From assembly GCA_012103535.1 (NCBI GenBank), contig WLWQ01000003.1, forward strand, positions 310,001-374,000: DNA of 64,000 bases, in the 5' to 3' direction. This document shows, piece by piece, positions 1-8,147 of the stretch. The position numbers and the translations under genes are program-made. Origin of the DNA: Pseudomonadales bacterium (lineage in GTDB: Bacteria; Pseudomonadota; Gammaproteobacteria; Pseudomonadales; Pseudohongiellaceae). The notes beneath the pieces were generated by a model. The model made no database searches. It was not told the origin of the DNA and saw only the letters and a program-made list of their open reading frames with translations. How positions within the stretch are numbered: position 1 is the first letter of the stretch; every line of letters begins with the position of its first letter.

Positions 1-165
1 GAACAGAAAGATACAAAAAGAGGCTATAGAGAAATCGCATCATGGAAGGACTATTGCTTATTTTACGCCGTTAGTGCTGTTGGGAAATTACGATTGATGT
101 CGATATACTCTAGTCGCTCTCACTTACTCACAGCAACTACCGCAGTCGACCCGTAAAGGTAACCA
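1..165 (+). other. Left edge; possible tail of a truncated upstream gene
   Basis: Two plus-strand frames are open from the window edge: one from base 2 to a TGA at 95-97, ending in residues FTPLVLLGNYD, and another from base 1 to a TAA at 154-156. Neither is recognised. The shorter one has the more protein-like composition and may be the C-terminus of a gene that starts outside the window, but this cannot be decided from about 30 codons. Confidence 0.25.
80..109 (+). promoter_or_regulatory. Candidate sigma-70 promoter for the FAD oxidoreductase gene
   Basis: A TTGGGA box at 80-85 and a TATACT box at 104-109 are separated by 18 bases, about 57 bases upstream of the ATG at 166. The -35 box matches four of six consensus positions and the -10 box five of six. 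It would serve the oxidoreductase and aldo/keto reductase pair. The call rests on pattern only. Confidence 0.4.
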
Positions 166-1368
166 ATGACATCACGCTATTCAACAGACATCGTCATCTT
201 TGGCGGTGGCATAGCAGGGTTATGGTTACTTAATCGATTACAGAGCGATGGCTTCCATGCAATTCTTTTTGAAACCCGGGCGCTGGGAAGCGGCCAAACC
301 CTCGCTTCACAGGGGATTATTCACGGTGGACTGAAATACGCATTGAGCGGCTCCGTCTCTGGCGCGGCAAATGTCATCGCCGACATGCCGCAGCGCTGGC
401 GCCAATGTTTAAGTGGCAGTGGCGAGTTAGACTTAAGGGATGTCGCGGTTCTTAGTGACCAATATTACATGTGGTCAGATGGTAGCCTTCGTTCCAAACT
501 AAAAACTTTTCTTGGCAGTAAAAGCCTGGTGGGTCGAGTTGAAGCCCTCGACCAGAATAACTATCCGACTTTTTTTCAAGATAATTCTGTCGACGGCACT
601 TTATATCAACTTCCAGATTTCGTTGTAGACACCCCTTCTCTTCTACAGAAACTTCGAGACCCTGTTCAATCGAGAATTTTCCAAATCGATGACGGTGCGT
701 ATCAATTTAAGAAAGACGAAGTTTCGTCCAACTACAGGATCGAGCTAAGCAAGAACGAGACCGAGATTGAATTTAGTGCCAACAAAATTATTTTTTGTGC
801 AGGTGAAGGTAATGCTGAGCTAATCGAACAGGCGTCTATTAAAACGATTAGCGCGCAAGTGCGACCATTACATATGGTCTATTTGAAAAAACCAAACTTA
901 CCGCAACTGTTTGTGCATTGCATTGGCGACGATTTCAGTCTGACGCCAAAACTCACGGTAACCTCCCATACCGATCTGCAAGGGCAAACGGTTTGGTATT
1001 TAGGTGGTGATCTGGCAGAACAAGGCGTAAGCAAAAGTAAAGCGGATCAAATCGAAGCGGCACAGCAACTGGTTAAAAAATTGTTTCCCTGGATTGACAT
1101 CAGCGCTACCGAATGGAATAGCTTTCTTATCAACCGAGCCGAAGCGAACATCAACAATAACTATCGTCCCGATGATGCCTATGTCGCGACCGAGGGAAAC
1201 ATCATTCTGGCCTGGCCAACCAAACTCACTCTTACTCCTTCCCTGGCCGATAAAGTAATCAATGCTTTACAGAGTGATTCTGTTACTCCCGCTGGTGATA
1301 GCGAGTCGCTTCAAGTACTCAGCGAATTTAGAGTAGAACCAGATTTAGCGAATGCCTATTGGGACTAA
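166..1368 (+). CDS. FAD-dependent oxidoreductase (DAO family)
   Basis: A 400-residue soluble flavoprotein. The N-terminal dinucleotide-binding motif IVIFGGGIAGLW lies at about residues 9-20, followed by a conserved-looking QTLASQGIIHGG segment near 45-55, as in glycerol-3-phosphate dehydrogenase and 2-hydroxyglutarate oxidase relatives of the D-amino-acid oxidase fold. The substrate cannot be named. The gene lies six bases upstream of an aldo/keto reductase on the same strand, so the two are probably co-transcribed. From memory, a similar FAD-oxidoreductase/aldo-keto-reductase pair sits near hldE in Pseudomonas, which fits the neighbouring LPS genes, but a direct role in LPS synthesis is not shown. 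The family call is firm; the reaction is unknown. Confidence 0.8.
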   Translation: MTSRYSTDIVIFGGGIAGLWLLNRLQSDGFHAILFETRALGSGQTLASQGIIHGGLKYALSGSVSGAANVIADMPQRWRQCLSGSGELDLRDVAVLSDQYYMWSDGSLRSKLKTFLGSKSLVGRVEALDQNNYPTFFQDNSVDGTLYQLPDFVVDTPSLLQKLRDPVQSRIFQIDDGAYQFKKDEVSSNYRIELSKNETEIEFSANKIIFCAGEGNAELIEQASIKTISAQVRPLHMVYLKKPNLPQLFVHCIGDDFSLTPKLTVTSHTDLQGQTVWYLGGDLAEQGVSKSKADQIEAAQQLVKKLFPWIDISATEWNSFLINRAEANINNNYRPDDAYVATEGNIILAWPTKLTLTPSLADKVINALQSDSVTPAGDSESLQVLSEFRVEPDLANAYWD

Positions 1369-1374
1369 TCTCCA

Positions 1375-2151
1375 ATGATCGTACAAAAGCGTAAGCTAGG
1401 CCAAAGTGGTCTTAGTGTTTCCTGTCTTGGTCTCGGTACCGTTAAGTTTGGCCGCAATCAAGAAGTTAAGTATCCCACCACTTTTGCTCTGCCTTCAGAC
1501 GATGCAGTTTCAGCCTTGCTGGAACAGGCTAAGTCCTATGGAATCAATTTACTGGATACCGCCCCCGCCTACGGCAGCAGCGAACAGCGGCTGGGGCGCT
1601 TGCTGCGGGATCGCGAAGACTGGGTAATCTGCACCAAAGTCGGAGAAGAATTTGTAACCGGCAAGTCCTATTACGATTTCTCTGCGGATCACGTCAGAAA
1701 GAGCATCGAGCGCAGTTTGCTCAACCTGAATACCGATTACCTGGATATTGTGCTGGTGCACTCCGATGGCAATGACATGACCATTATCGATTCCACCGAT
1801 TGTTTGGAAGCTCTGGCCGAGCTCAAGCAACGGGGCATGATTCGAGCCATTGGCATGTCTACCAAGAGTGTCGAAGGGGGAATGAAAGCGGTAGATCTTA
1901 CCGATGTAGTCATGGTGACATATAACCCATCCAGCACCGAAGACGAACCGGTCATCGATCACGCCCTGGCAAATGACAAAGGTGTGCTGGTCAAGAAAGG
2001 CCTCAATAGTGGCCACGATTGTGAAGGCGGCGTCGAGAAAAATTTTGACTTTGTGCTAAACAAAGCAGGCGTATCAAGTATTATCGTTGGCACGATTAAT
2101 CCTGCACATCTTGAAGATAATGTGCGCGTTGCAACAAAAGCTTTAGCTTAG
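1375..2151 (+). CDS. Aldo/keto reductase
   Basis: A 258-residue NADPH-dependent reductase of the aldo/keto reductase superfamily, somewhat shorter than the usual 270-330. The catalytic tetrad can be read: Asp61 and Tyr66 in LLDTAPAYGSSE, Lys88 in ICTKVG and His129 in IVLVHSD. The C-terminal cofactor-binding part (SSIIVGTINPAHLEDNV) is present, so the barrel appears complete. It starts six bases after the FAD oxidoreductase stop and converges on hldE 27 bases downstream. The substrate is unknown; co-transcription suggests that both enzymes act on the same small carbonyl or hydroxy compound. Confidence 0.85.
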   Translation: MIVQKRKLGQSGLSVSCLGLGTVKFGRNQEVKYPTTFALPSDDAVSALLEQAKSYGINLLDTAPAYGSSEQRLGRLLRDREDWVICTKVGEEFVTGKSYYDFSADHVRKSIERSLLNLNTDYLDIVLVHSDGNDMTIIDSTDCLEALAELKQRGMIRAIGMSTKSVEGGMKAVDLTDVVMVTYNPSSTEDEPVIDHALANDKGVLVKKGLNSGHDCEGGVEKNFDFVLNKAGVSSIIVGTINPAHLEDNVRVATKALA

Positions 2152-2178
2152 TATTAGGACTAATTGCGGCGGGAAATG

Positions 2179-3609
2179 CTACTCCCCAACTTCTTTCATC
2201 TTTTCAACGATCGCTGAAGTCGAGCAGTTATCCAAAAATTCGAGAGCCTTTACTTCACCACCGTAGGATTGAACGTACTCGCCCCCTACAACTTGCTCGA
2301 GTGTGTAATCACCGCCCTTAACCAGCACTTCAGGTTGCAGCTGCTGTAATAGTTGTTCGGGAGTGTCTTCAGAGAAAGATACTACCCAGTCTACGGCCTC
2401 CAAGCCGGCCAACACCGCCATGCGTCGTTCAACTGGATTAATTGGGCGACCCGGCCCCTTAACCCTTTGAACAGAATCATCGTTGTTAATAGCAACAATG
2501 AGTCGATCACCTAATTCTTTTGCTTCTGCCAGATAACCAACATGTCCTGCATGAATTATGTCGAAACAACCGTTGGTAAAAACGATTTTCTCACCGTGGG
2601 CTTTCGCATCTTGCACGGCGAAGATTAATTGTTCAGAAGTCATAACACCGCGACCGGAATTTTGTTCTGCCAAAATCGCGCGGCGAAGCTCAGGCCCACT
2701 AATTGCGGCGGTACCCAATTTACCAACTACGAGACCTGCGGCTAAGTTTGCCAGTGCCGTGGCATCGGCAAGATTATCACCGGCGGCCATGGATGCAGCT
2801 AACACACTGATAACGGTATCCCCAGCACCCGTTACATCGAACACTTCCTGCGCCCGTGCCGGTAGATGCAGCTCTGGTGAATCTGGTCGAATCAAAGTCA
2901 TGCCGTGTTCACCGCGAGTAATGAGCATGGCTTCCAAATTCAAATCGCTAACTAGTTTTAATCCTTTGTTAACCAGTTCTTCTTCGTTTTGACTGACGCC
3001 GACTACCTCTTCGAATTCAGTCAAATTTGGTGTTATCAACGTAGCACCACGATATTTCTCAAAGTTAGAACCTTTCGGATCGGCAATTATGGGTATGCCG
3101 CGACTTCGTCCCAATTCAATAAGTTCTGGGATATCCTGCAGTGCACCTTTGGCGTAGTCAGAAAGAACCAGAACCTGGGAGTCGTCGATTAGTGCTTTGG
3201 CCTTCTCGAACAAACCAGCAACGTCCGGCTGTGCAAAGGGTTGTTCGAAGTCGAGGCGAATTAATTGTTGATGCTGACTGATAACACGAAGTTTGGTGAT
3301 CGTTGGTTTTTCAGCCGATTGCAGAAAGTCGCAATAGACACCAGCAGCGCTCAAACGGGAATGCAGTTCCTGTCCGGTTTCATCATTGCCGACGATACCA
3401 ATCAAGCGCGTGGCCGAACCCAGGGCAGCGATGTTCAGGGCGACGTTGCCAGCACCGCCGGGGCGATTTTCTTCATGGCCGACCCGCACTACCGGCACAG
3501 GTGCTTCTGGTGAAACTCGGGAAGCCGCTCCATGCCAGTAGCGATCTAACATTACATCGCCGATGACTAATAGCCGTGCGTCTTGAAACGACGGCATCTC
3601 TAGTTTCAT
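2179..3609 (-). CDS. hldE: Bifunctional heptose-7-phosphate kinase / heptose-1-phosphate adenylyltransferase
   Basis: HldE (RfaE) makes ADP-heptose for the LPS inner core. The N-terminal two thirds is a PfkB/ribokinase-like kinase with the signature DVTGAGDT and the phosphosugar-binding GGAGNVALN segment. The C-terminal third is a cytidylyltransferase-fold domain with FTNGCFDIIHAGH, containing the HxGH-type motif. At 476 residues it matches the usual fused enzyme. The open frame extends to 3630, but the ATG at 3609 (MKLEMPSFQ) is the better start. It lies apart from the waa glycosyltransferases but clearly belongs to the same pathway. It converges with the aldo/keto reductase gene and diverges from the acyltransferase gene. 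Confidence 0.95.
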   Translation of the reverse strand: MKLEMPSFQDARLLVIGDVMLDRYWHGAASRVSPEAPVPVVRVGHEENRPGGAGNVALNIAALGSATRLIGIVGNDETGQELHSRLSAAGVYCDFLQSAEKPTITKLRVISQHQQLIRLDFEQPFAQPDVAGLFEKAKALIDDSQVLVLSDYAKGALQDIPELIELGRSRGIPIIADPKGSNFEKYRGATLITPNLTEFEEVVGVSQNEEELVNKGLKLVSDLNLEAMLITRGEHGMTLIRPDSPELHLPARAQEVFDVTGAGDTVISVLAASMAAGDNLADATALANLAAGLVVGKLGTAAISGPELRRAILAEQNSGRGVMTSEQLIFAVQDAKAHGEKIVFTNGCFDIIHAGHVGYLAEAKELGDRLIVAINNDDSVQRVKGPGRPINPVERRMAVLAGLEAVDWVVSFSEDTPEQLLQQLQPEVLVKGGDYTLEQVVGGEYVQSYGGEVKALEFLDNCSTSAIVEKMKEVGE

Positions 3610-3793
3610 GCCTGCTCTCCACTGGGGCAAGATGGCCCCAAATCATGGCGGCAGATCATACCACAGCGCCGGTAGATGTAGATTGCAGAGATAGACCCCC
3701 AAAACCGCCAAATTCTGGGAAAAGTGGGGTTTTACTTTCGAAAAATGCGAGTTACTAATAATTAAGTGGGTAATTATAAACATTTATGTTCTA

Positions 3794-3815
3794 TTTTGGG
3801 CTAGGAGTCCCAAAA
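3794..3815. repeat. Inverted repeat TTTTGGG-N8-CCCAAAA upstream of the acyltransferase gene
   Basis: Seven-base perfect arms at 3794-3800 and 3809-3815 with an eight-base spacer. It sits just upstream of an extended -10 element (TGCTACAAT, 3836-3844) that probably drives the downstream acyltransferase gene. It could be an operator in the divergent hldE/lpxL interval. It has no adjacent T run that would make it a good terminator for a known gene. Confidence 0.4.
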
Positions 3816-3835
3816 ATGTGAAGCTTAGAGGCATC

Positions 3836-3844
3836 TGCTACAAT
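3836..3844 (+). promoter_or_regulatory. Extended -10 promoter element for the LpxL-type acyltransferase gene
   Basis: TGCTACAAT fits the TGn-TATAAT extended -10 pattern. No good -35 box is visible 16-18 bases upstream, which is tolerated for extended -10 promoters. It lies 53 bases before the ATG at 3898. Confidence 0.4.
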
Positions 3845-3897
3845 TCGCGCCTGCCTGAAATGAAACTTATACACAGTGGCTCTAGTGAATAACGGCG

Positions 3898-4833
3898 ATG
3901 TCTCAGCCTGATTTATCCCCTCAATACCGATCATTGCGCGGCTATCTGTCACCGCGATATTGGCCTACCTGGATCGCCTTGGGGCTGATGAAGCTGGTTG
4001 CCCATCTGCCTTTCCCGGTACAAATGTTTGCTGGCAAGGTGCTCGGTATCGCCTCCTATCATATTGCCCGGCAACGACGACATATCTGCGAGGTGAATCT
4101 GCGCCTGTGCTTTCCCGAGCTTAGTGACGAAGAACGCAAGAAACTGGTGCGGAAAACTTTTGTCTCTAATGGTATCGGTTTGATCGAAATCGCCATTGCC
4201 TGGCATCGAGAGCCTGAAGAATATCGAAATCGAGTGACGACATCAGGCTTAGAAAACCTGGAGGAAGCACTGGCCAAAGGCAAAGGGGTGCTTTTGTTGT
4301 GTGCGCATTTCACCACCATTGAATTCTGCGCTTTCTTGTTCAGTCTTTCTTATAAAATGGATGTTACATACCGTGGTAACAAGAATCCTCTATTCGATGC
4401 AGCTATGTGGAACGGGCGAGTTCGACACTATCCCGCAGTTCACGATCGCAAGGATATTCGCGGCGCCATGCGCAGCCTGAAACAAGGCCATATTCTCTGG
4501 TATGCACCGGATCAAGACTATGGAGCTAAGCATTCAGTGTTTGTGCCTTTCTTCGGCAATCAGGCGGCAACAATTACTGCAACGAGTCGTTTTGCAGGTT
4601 TTAACGATTCGGCCGTTGTCTTCTATAGTCATTATCGAAATAAAGATAACACGGGTTATCATTTGAACTTTAGTCCAGCCCTGGAGAACTACCCGACTGG
4701 GGATCAAGAGCAAGATGCAATTACTATTAATGAAATAGTGGAAGAAGCCATTCGAAAGCAACCCGATCAATATCTGTGGTTGCACAAACGATTTAAAACT
4801 CAAGCCGCTGGAAAATCAGCACGACCTTATTAG
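3898..4833 (+). CDS. lpxL: Lipid A biosynthesis lauroyl/myristoyl acyltransferase (LpxL/HtrB family)
   Basis: A 311-residue inner-membrane acyltransferase that adds a secondary acyl chain to Kdo-lipid A or its precursor. The family catalytic H-x4-D/E motif is seen as HFTTIE in LLLCAHFTTIEFC at about residues 136-148. The downstream MDVTYRGNKNPL and WYAPDQDYG segments are typical of the family, and an N-terminal hydrophobic stretch (MKLVAHLPFPVQMFAGKVLG) would anchor it to the membrane. The surrounding genes all concern LPS. Whether it is LpxL-, LpxM- or LpxP-like in specificity cannot be decided from sequence alone. Confidence 0.88.
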   Translation: MSQPDLSPQYRSLRGYLSPRYWPTWIALGLMKLVAHLPFPVQMFAGKVLGIASYHIARQRRHICEVNLRLCFPELSDEERKKLVRKTFVSNGIGLIEIAIAWHREPEEYRNRVTTSGLENLEEALAKGKGVLLLCAHFTTIEFCAFLFSLSYKMDVTYRGNKNPLFDAAMWNGRVRHYPAVHDRKDIRGAMRSLKQGHILWYAPDQDYGAKHSVFVPFFGNQAATITATSRFAGFNDSAVVFYSHYRNKDNTGYHLNFSPALENYPTGDQEQDAITINEIVEEAIRKQPDQYLWLHKRFKTQAAGKSARPY

Positions 4834-4866
4834 TGTGTTAATGGCAAAAGTTAGCGAGCCTTTATC

Positions 4867-6375
4867 GTGAGTAAACTTAACTGGCAATCAATTGATACGC
4901 GACTTCTCGCTGTAGTTGTCAGTCTCGCCGTTTCTCTCTTAATACTTCTTGTCGAAGATGCGCCTAACGATGATGCGTATGCCTACATTCGCACGGCGGA
5001 GATCGTTCTTAATGACGGTATTGGCGCAGCGATTCAACATTACGCCTGGGTTAGTTATTCCTTGTTGATTGCATTGGTGAGTCAGTTGGGTTTCGATTTG
5101 CTAACTTCTGCCTACCTCATCAACTCCTTGTTCTTTGCGCTGCTCGTGTATTCTTTCCTGAGCATAGTAAGACTGATTAATGATTCAAAACTGGTGGGAA
5201 TACTGGCAGCACTTTGCATATTGCTGTATCCCCAACTCAATGAATTTCGTTTCGATGTCATACGCGATGTTGGGTACTGGGCCTTATCGATATTCGCTTT
5301 GTGGCAGTTCCTGCTCTATTTTAATTTTCATCGAAACAAAAACCTGATTGCTTTTGGTATTGGCTTATTACTTGCCAGCAGTTTTAGACCGGAAGCAATC
5401 ATTTATCTCATTGCCACGCCTTTTGCATTATTGCTGGATAAATCCTTAGAGGTGGATAATCGGCGACGATACTTTGCGAAAGCGATGGGCTTAGCCGCAG
5501 GAATTCTGGCGTTCTCATTTGTTGTTTTAGCCTTAATGGGAACAAGCATTACGGCCTTACTGACTGATTTCGTTTCAGTCTATGAGCCTTTTATAAACAG
5601 CACGTTTAATCCGAGCGAAGCAGATAGCTCGGCGCTAAGCACAGCAATCTTCGGTGAACACGCCGCCTCCTATTCTGGCCCTTATATAAGCCTGTTCCTA
5701 TTTACTGGTCTGTTAGCAATACTGATTGTAAAACTGTTTTCAGGTATTGGCGGACCGTTCTTCTGGTTATTGGTATACGGTGGCTTTAAACGATCGATAA
5801 AACTAGAACGAAACTTGTATTTGCCGATCATGTTTTTCTTAGTCACCAACGTGGCTATAGTGTTTATGTTTATTCTGGTTACGCGGTATATATCCAGTCG
5901 CTATGCAATGTTGTTCTGTTTGTTGCTCGTACTGCTAGTGCCAATGGTTATCGCTAATATCATTCAACAGCTTGATCGGAGCACTCTAAAGAATGTAGGA
6001 ATGCGAGTGATTATTCTGTTCTTTGGATATTGTGCCTTCGATTCCTTTATCAGCTTTGGCCAATCCAAGACTTTTGTCTTTGACTCGGTTAATTGGATTG
6101 CCACACAAACTAACAATGAATCGGGCCTACTAACGAATAATCATGCCGTTGCATATTACAGCGGCAAGGTAGATGACTACGACCAGGTGATTAGATTCCT
6201 AACAGAAAGCGAAATTCGAAATTCCAATCCTGATGACTTGATCGCAATTGAAATGCATTTTGAAATGTCGGAACTGGTTGAACGCCCTGAAGTAAAATCG
6301 CTCTTGGAATTTCAAACGGCGTTTCCCAGCGTGGATGATCAGCAGCTTGCCATTTATAGGCGAGTTAATCCCTAA
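4867..6375 (+). CDS. Polytopic membrane protein, possible GT-C glycosyltransferase
   Basis: A 502-residue protein starting with GTG, with about ten or more hydrophobic segments and a shorter hydrophilic C-terminal part from about residue 400. An acidic pair in the first extracytoplasmic loop (EDAPNDDAYAYI, near residues 28-39) and a later RPEA motif resemble the ArnT/PMT-like GT-C fold, in which acidic loop residues are catalytic. I do not recognise a specific family. It starts 33 bases after the acyltransferase gene on the same strand and converges with the carbamoyltransferase gene, so a role in modifying LPS or another envelope glycan with a lipid-linked sugar is a reasonable guess. It could also be a transporter-like protein. 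Confidence 0.6.
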   Translation: MSKLNWQSIDTRLLAVVVSLAVSLLILLVEDAPNDDAYAYIRTAEIVLNDGIGAAIQHYAWVSYSLLIALVSQLGFDLLTSAYLINSLFFALLVYSFLSIVRLINDSKLVGILAALCILLYPQLNEFRFDVIRDVGYWALSIFALWQFLLYFNFHRNKNLIAFGIGLLLASSFRPEAIIYLIATPFALLLDKSLEVDNRRRYFAKAMGLAAGILAFSFVVLALMGTSITALLTDFVSVYEPFINSTFNPSEADSSALSTAIFGEHAASYSGPYISLFLFTGLLAILIVKLFSGIGGPFFWLLVYGGFKRSIKLERNLYLPIMFFLVTNVAIVFMFILVTRYISSRYAMLFCLLLVLLVPMVIANIIQQLDRSTLKNVGMRVIILFFGYCAFDSFISFGQSKTFVFDSVNWIATQTNNESGLLTNNHAVAYYSGKVDDYDQVIRFLTESEIRNSNPDDLIAIEMHFEMSELVERPEVKSLLEFQTAFPSVDDQQLAIYRRVNP

Positions 6376-6388
6376 GCCAACGTGGTGT

Positions 6389-8137
6389 TTACCAAGTGTC
6401 GGATTCTTCGCGCTTGGTCACCAATAAATTTTCCAGAATCATGTAATTTAGATCGGTGCCCATGAACATGTTGACTGCATCTTCCGGTGTGCACACTAGC
6501 GCTTCACCGGGTCGACTCAAGGTTGCGTTTATCAACAGGCCGTGGCCAGTGCGATCCTGGAAAGCTTTTAGTAAACGATAGAAATCAGGATTGTTCTCTT
6601 CGTTCACGACCTGGGCCCGGGTTGTGCCGTCTTCATAAACCACAACCGGATAGCGTTCCTGCCAGCGCGAACTAACCGGGAGACTGATGCACATGTATTC
6701 ATCACAATGATTCTGCGGTAGAAAATCTTTTGCAACAGAATCGATGATGCTTGGTGAAAATGGGCGCCAGTGTTCTCTAAATTTTACCTGGTGATTGATA
6801 GCTTCGATAATGCCGGTCTGATTTGGATTCGCCAGAATACTGCGATTACCGAGGGCCCGGGCACCAAATTCCATGCGGCCGCGAAACCAGGCCACCGGCT
6901 GACCGTGGGCGAGCAATTCAGCTGCTTTCTCATGGGGAAAAGGCAACACTTCCCATTGTGGTTTGTCCCGGTGCATCAGACAGGCCTCGATGCATTCATC
7001 GTTGCTAAAGTTCGGGCCCAGAAACATATTAGGCACCGGTTCGATCTCAATGCCTAGCTTGCGTACCGAATAGGATGCTGCACCAATTGCGGTACCGGCA
7101 TCAGAGCAGGCCGGATGCACAACATATTCTTTCACTTGGGGTAATCCACTTAGGCGATTATTAAGACGAATATTCATCGAACCTGTACCGGCAACTGCAA
7201 GTCGACCGGTCTCTTCCAATACATCTCCCAGGTAATGAGTAACCAATCCGACGGCGATGTCCTCATAGAGTTTTTGAATTGCTGCCGCATAGTGTACATA
7301 GGGATCTTCCATGAGATTTCCTGCGCGGCGAGGCCCCAACATATCTACTAACTTCTTACTAAAATAGTGCCCTTTGGATTTAGCTTTGTAACGGCGCAAT
7401 CCGACTGTGCTTATGAGTTTGTTGTTAACTTTGAAATGTTTGCCATCGAATTCGGCCAGTGCTGAGAGATCATATTTTTCTGGATCGCCAAAAGGTGCGA
7501 TTCCCATTACCTTAAATTCGCCATCGAGAATTTCGAAGCCGAGATAATCCGTTAATGCGGCATACATGCCACACAGAGAATCTGGATTATAAAATTCTTT
7601 TACTTTCTCAATATTGCCTTGCTGGCCATAAGCAAGTAACACATTGGAGTATTCACCTTTAGAGTCGACGCAAAAGATTGCGGTTTTTTCTTTACTCTCA
7701 TTCAAGTGATAGCAGCTACTGGCATGGGCCAATTGATGCTCAACCGGAACCAGCTCGGTACTCGTGTTAGAAATATGCAAACGTTCTACTAATTCCCGAA
7801 GCTCTTTTAGATAACGTCGGTAGCGTCGATTGCCGTTAAACAAGCTATCGATGCTGCGATCAGGGGCATACCAATGCCGATAGGCATAATGCCATCGCGC
7901 TTTATTAAAGAGTGAGATTGGTGCATAAGGAATCGCGATATGGGTTACATCGGAGCCGCGTAAACCCGCCATCTTCATGCATTGGCGAGCGGCGTGATAA
8001 GGCAATTCATCTTTGGCATGTTTGCGTCTTATCAGGCGTTCTTCCTCGATCGCCGCGATGAGTTTGCCATCGACAAACAACGCCGCCGCTGGATCATGAC
8101 CAACAGCTCCTGATAATCCTAAAGTAACTACGCTCAT
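6389..8137 (-). CDS. NodU/CmcH-family carbamoyltransferase (LPS core type)
   Basis: A 582-residue O-carbamoyltransferase. The N-terminal Kae1-like half begins with GLSGAVGHDPAAAL and contains EEERLIRRKH. The C-terminal half has the WFRGRMEFGARALGNRS motif; the family more often has FGPRALG. These enzymes carbamoylate sugar hydroxyls using carbamoyl phosphate and ATP. It ends the minus-strand waaF-waaC-waaG-waaP-kinase cluster, ten bases after the double kinase gene. In Pseudomonas aeruginosa a carbamoyltransferase at the same place (WapO) modifies the core heptose, so the same role is inferred here. The family is certain; the acceptor is inferred. Confidence 0.88.
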   Translation of the reverse strand: MSVVTLGLSGAVGHDPAAALFVDGKLIAAIEEERLIRRKHAKDELPYHAARQCMKMAGLRGSDVTHIAIPYAPISLFNKARWHYAYRHWYAPDRSIDSLFNGNRRYRRYLKELRELVERLHISNTSTELVPVEHQLAHASSCYHLNESKEKTAIFCVDSKGEYSNVLLAYGQQGNIEKVKEFYNPDSLCGMYAALTDYLGFEILDGEFKVMGIAPFGDPEKYDLSALAEFDGKHFKVNNKLISTVGLRRYKAKSKGHYFSKKLVDMLGPRRAGNLMEDPYVHYAAAIQKLYEDIAVGLVTHYLGDVLEETGRLAVAGTGSMNIRLNNRLSGLPQVKEYVVHPACSDAGTAIGAASYSVRKLGIEIEPVPNMFLGPNFSNDECIEACLMHRDKPQWEVLPFPHEKAAELLAHGQPVAWFRGRMEFGARALGNRSILANPNQTGIIEAINHQVKFREHWRPFSPSIIDSVAKDFLPQNHCDEYMCISLPVSSRWQERYPVVVYEDGTTRAQVVNEENNPDFYRLLKAFQDRTGHGLLINATLSRPGEALVCTPEDAVNMFMGTDLNYMILENLLVTKREESDTW

Positions 8138-8147
8138 TTAGTATCCG

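Noticed and set aside
1549..2016. 155-codon minus-strand frame inside the aldo/keto reductase gene
   Set aside because: Antisense shadow of a gene whose catalytic tetrad is intact on the plus strand.
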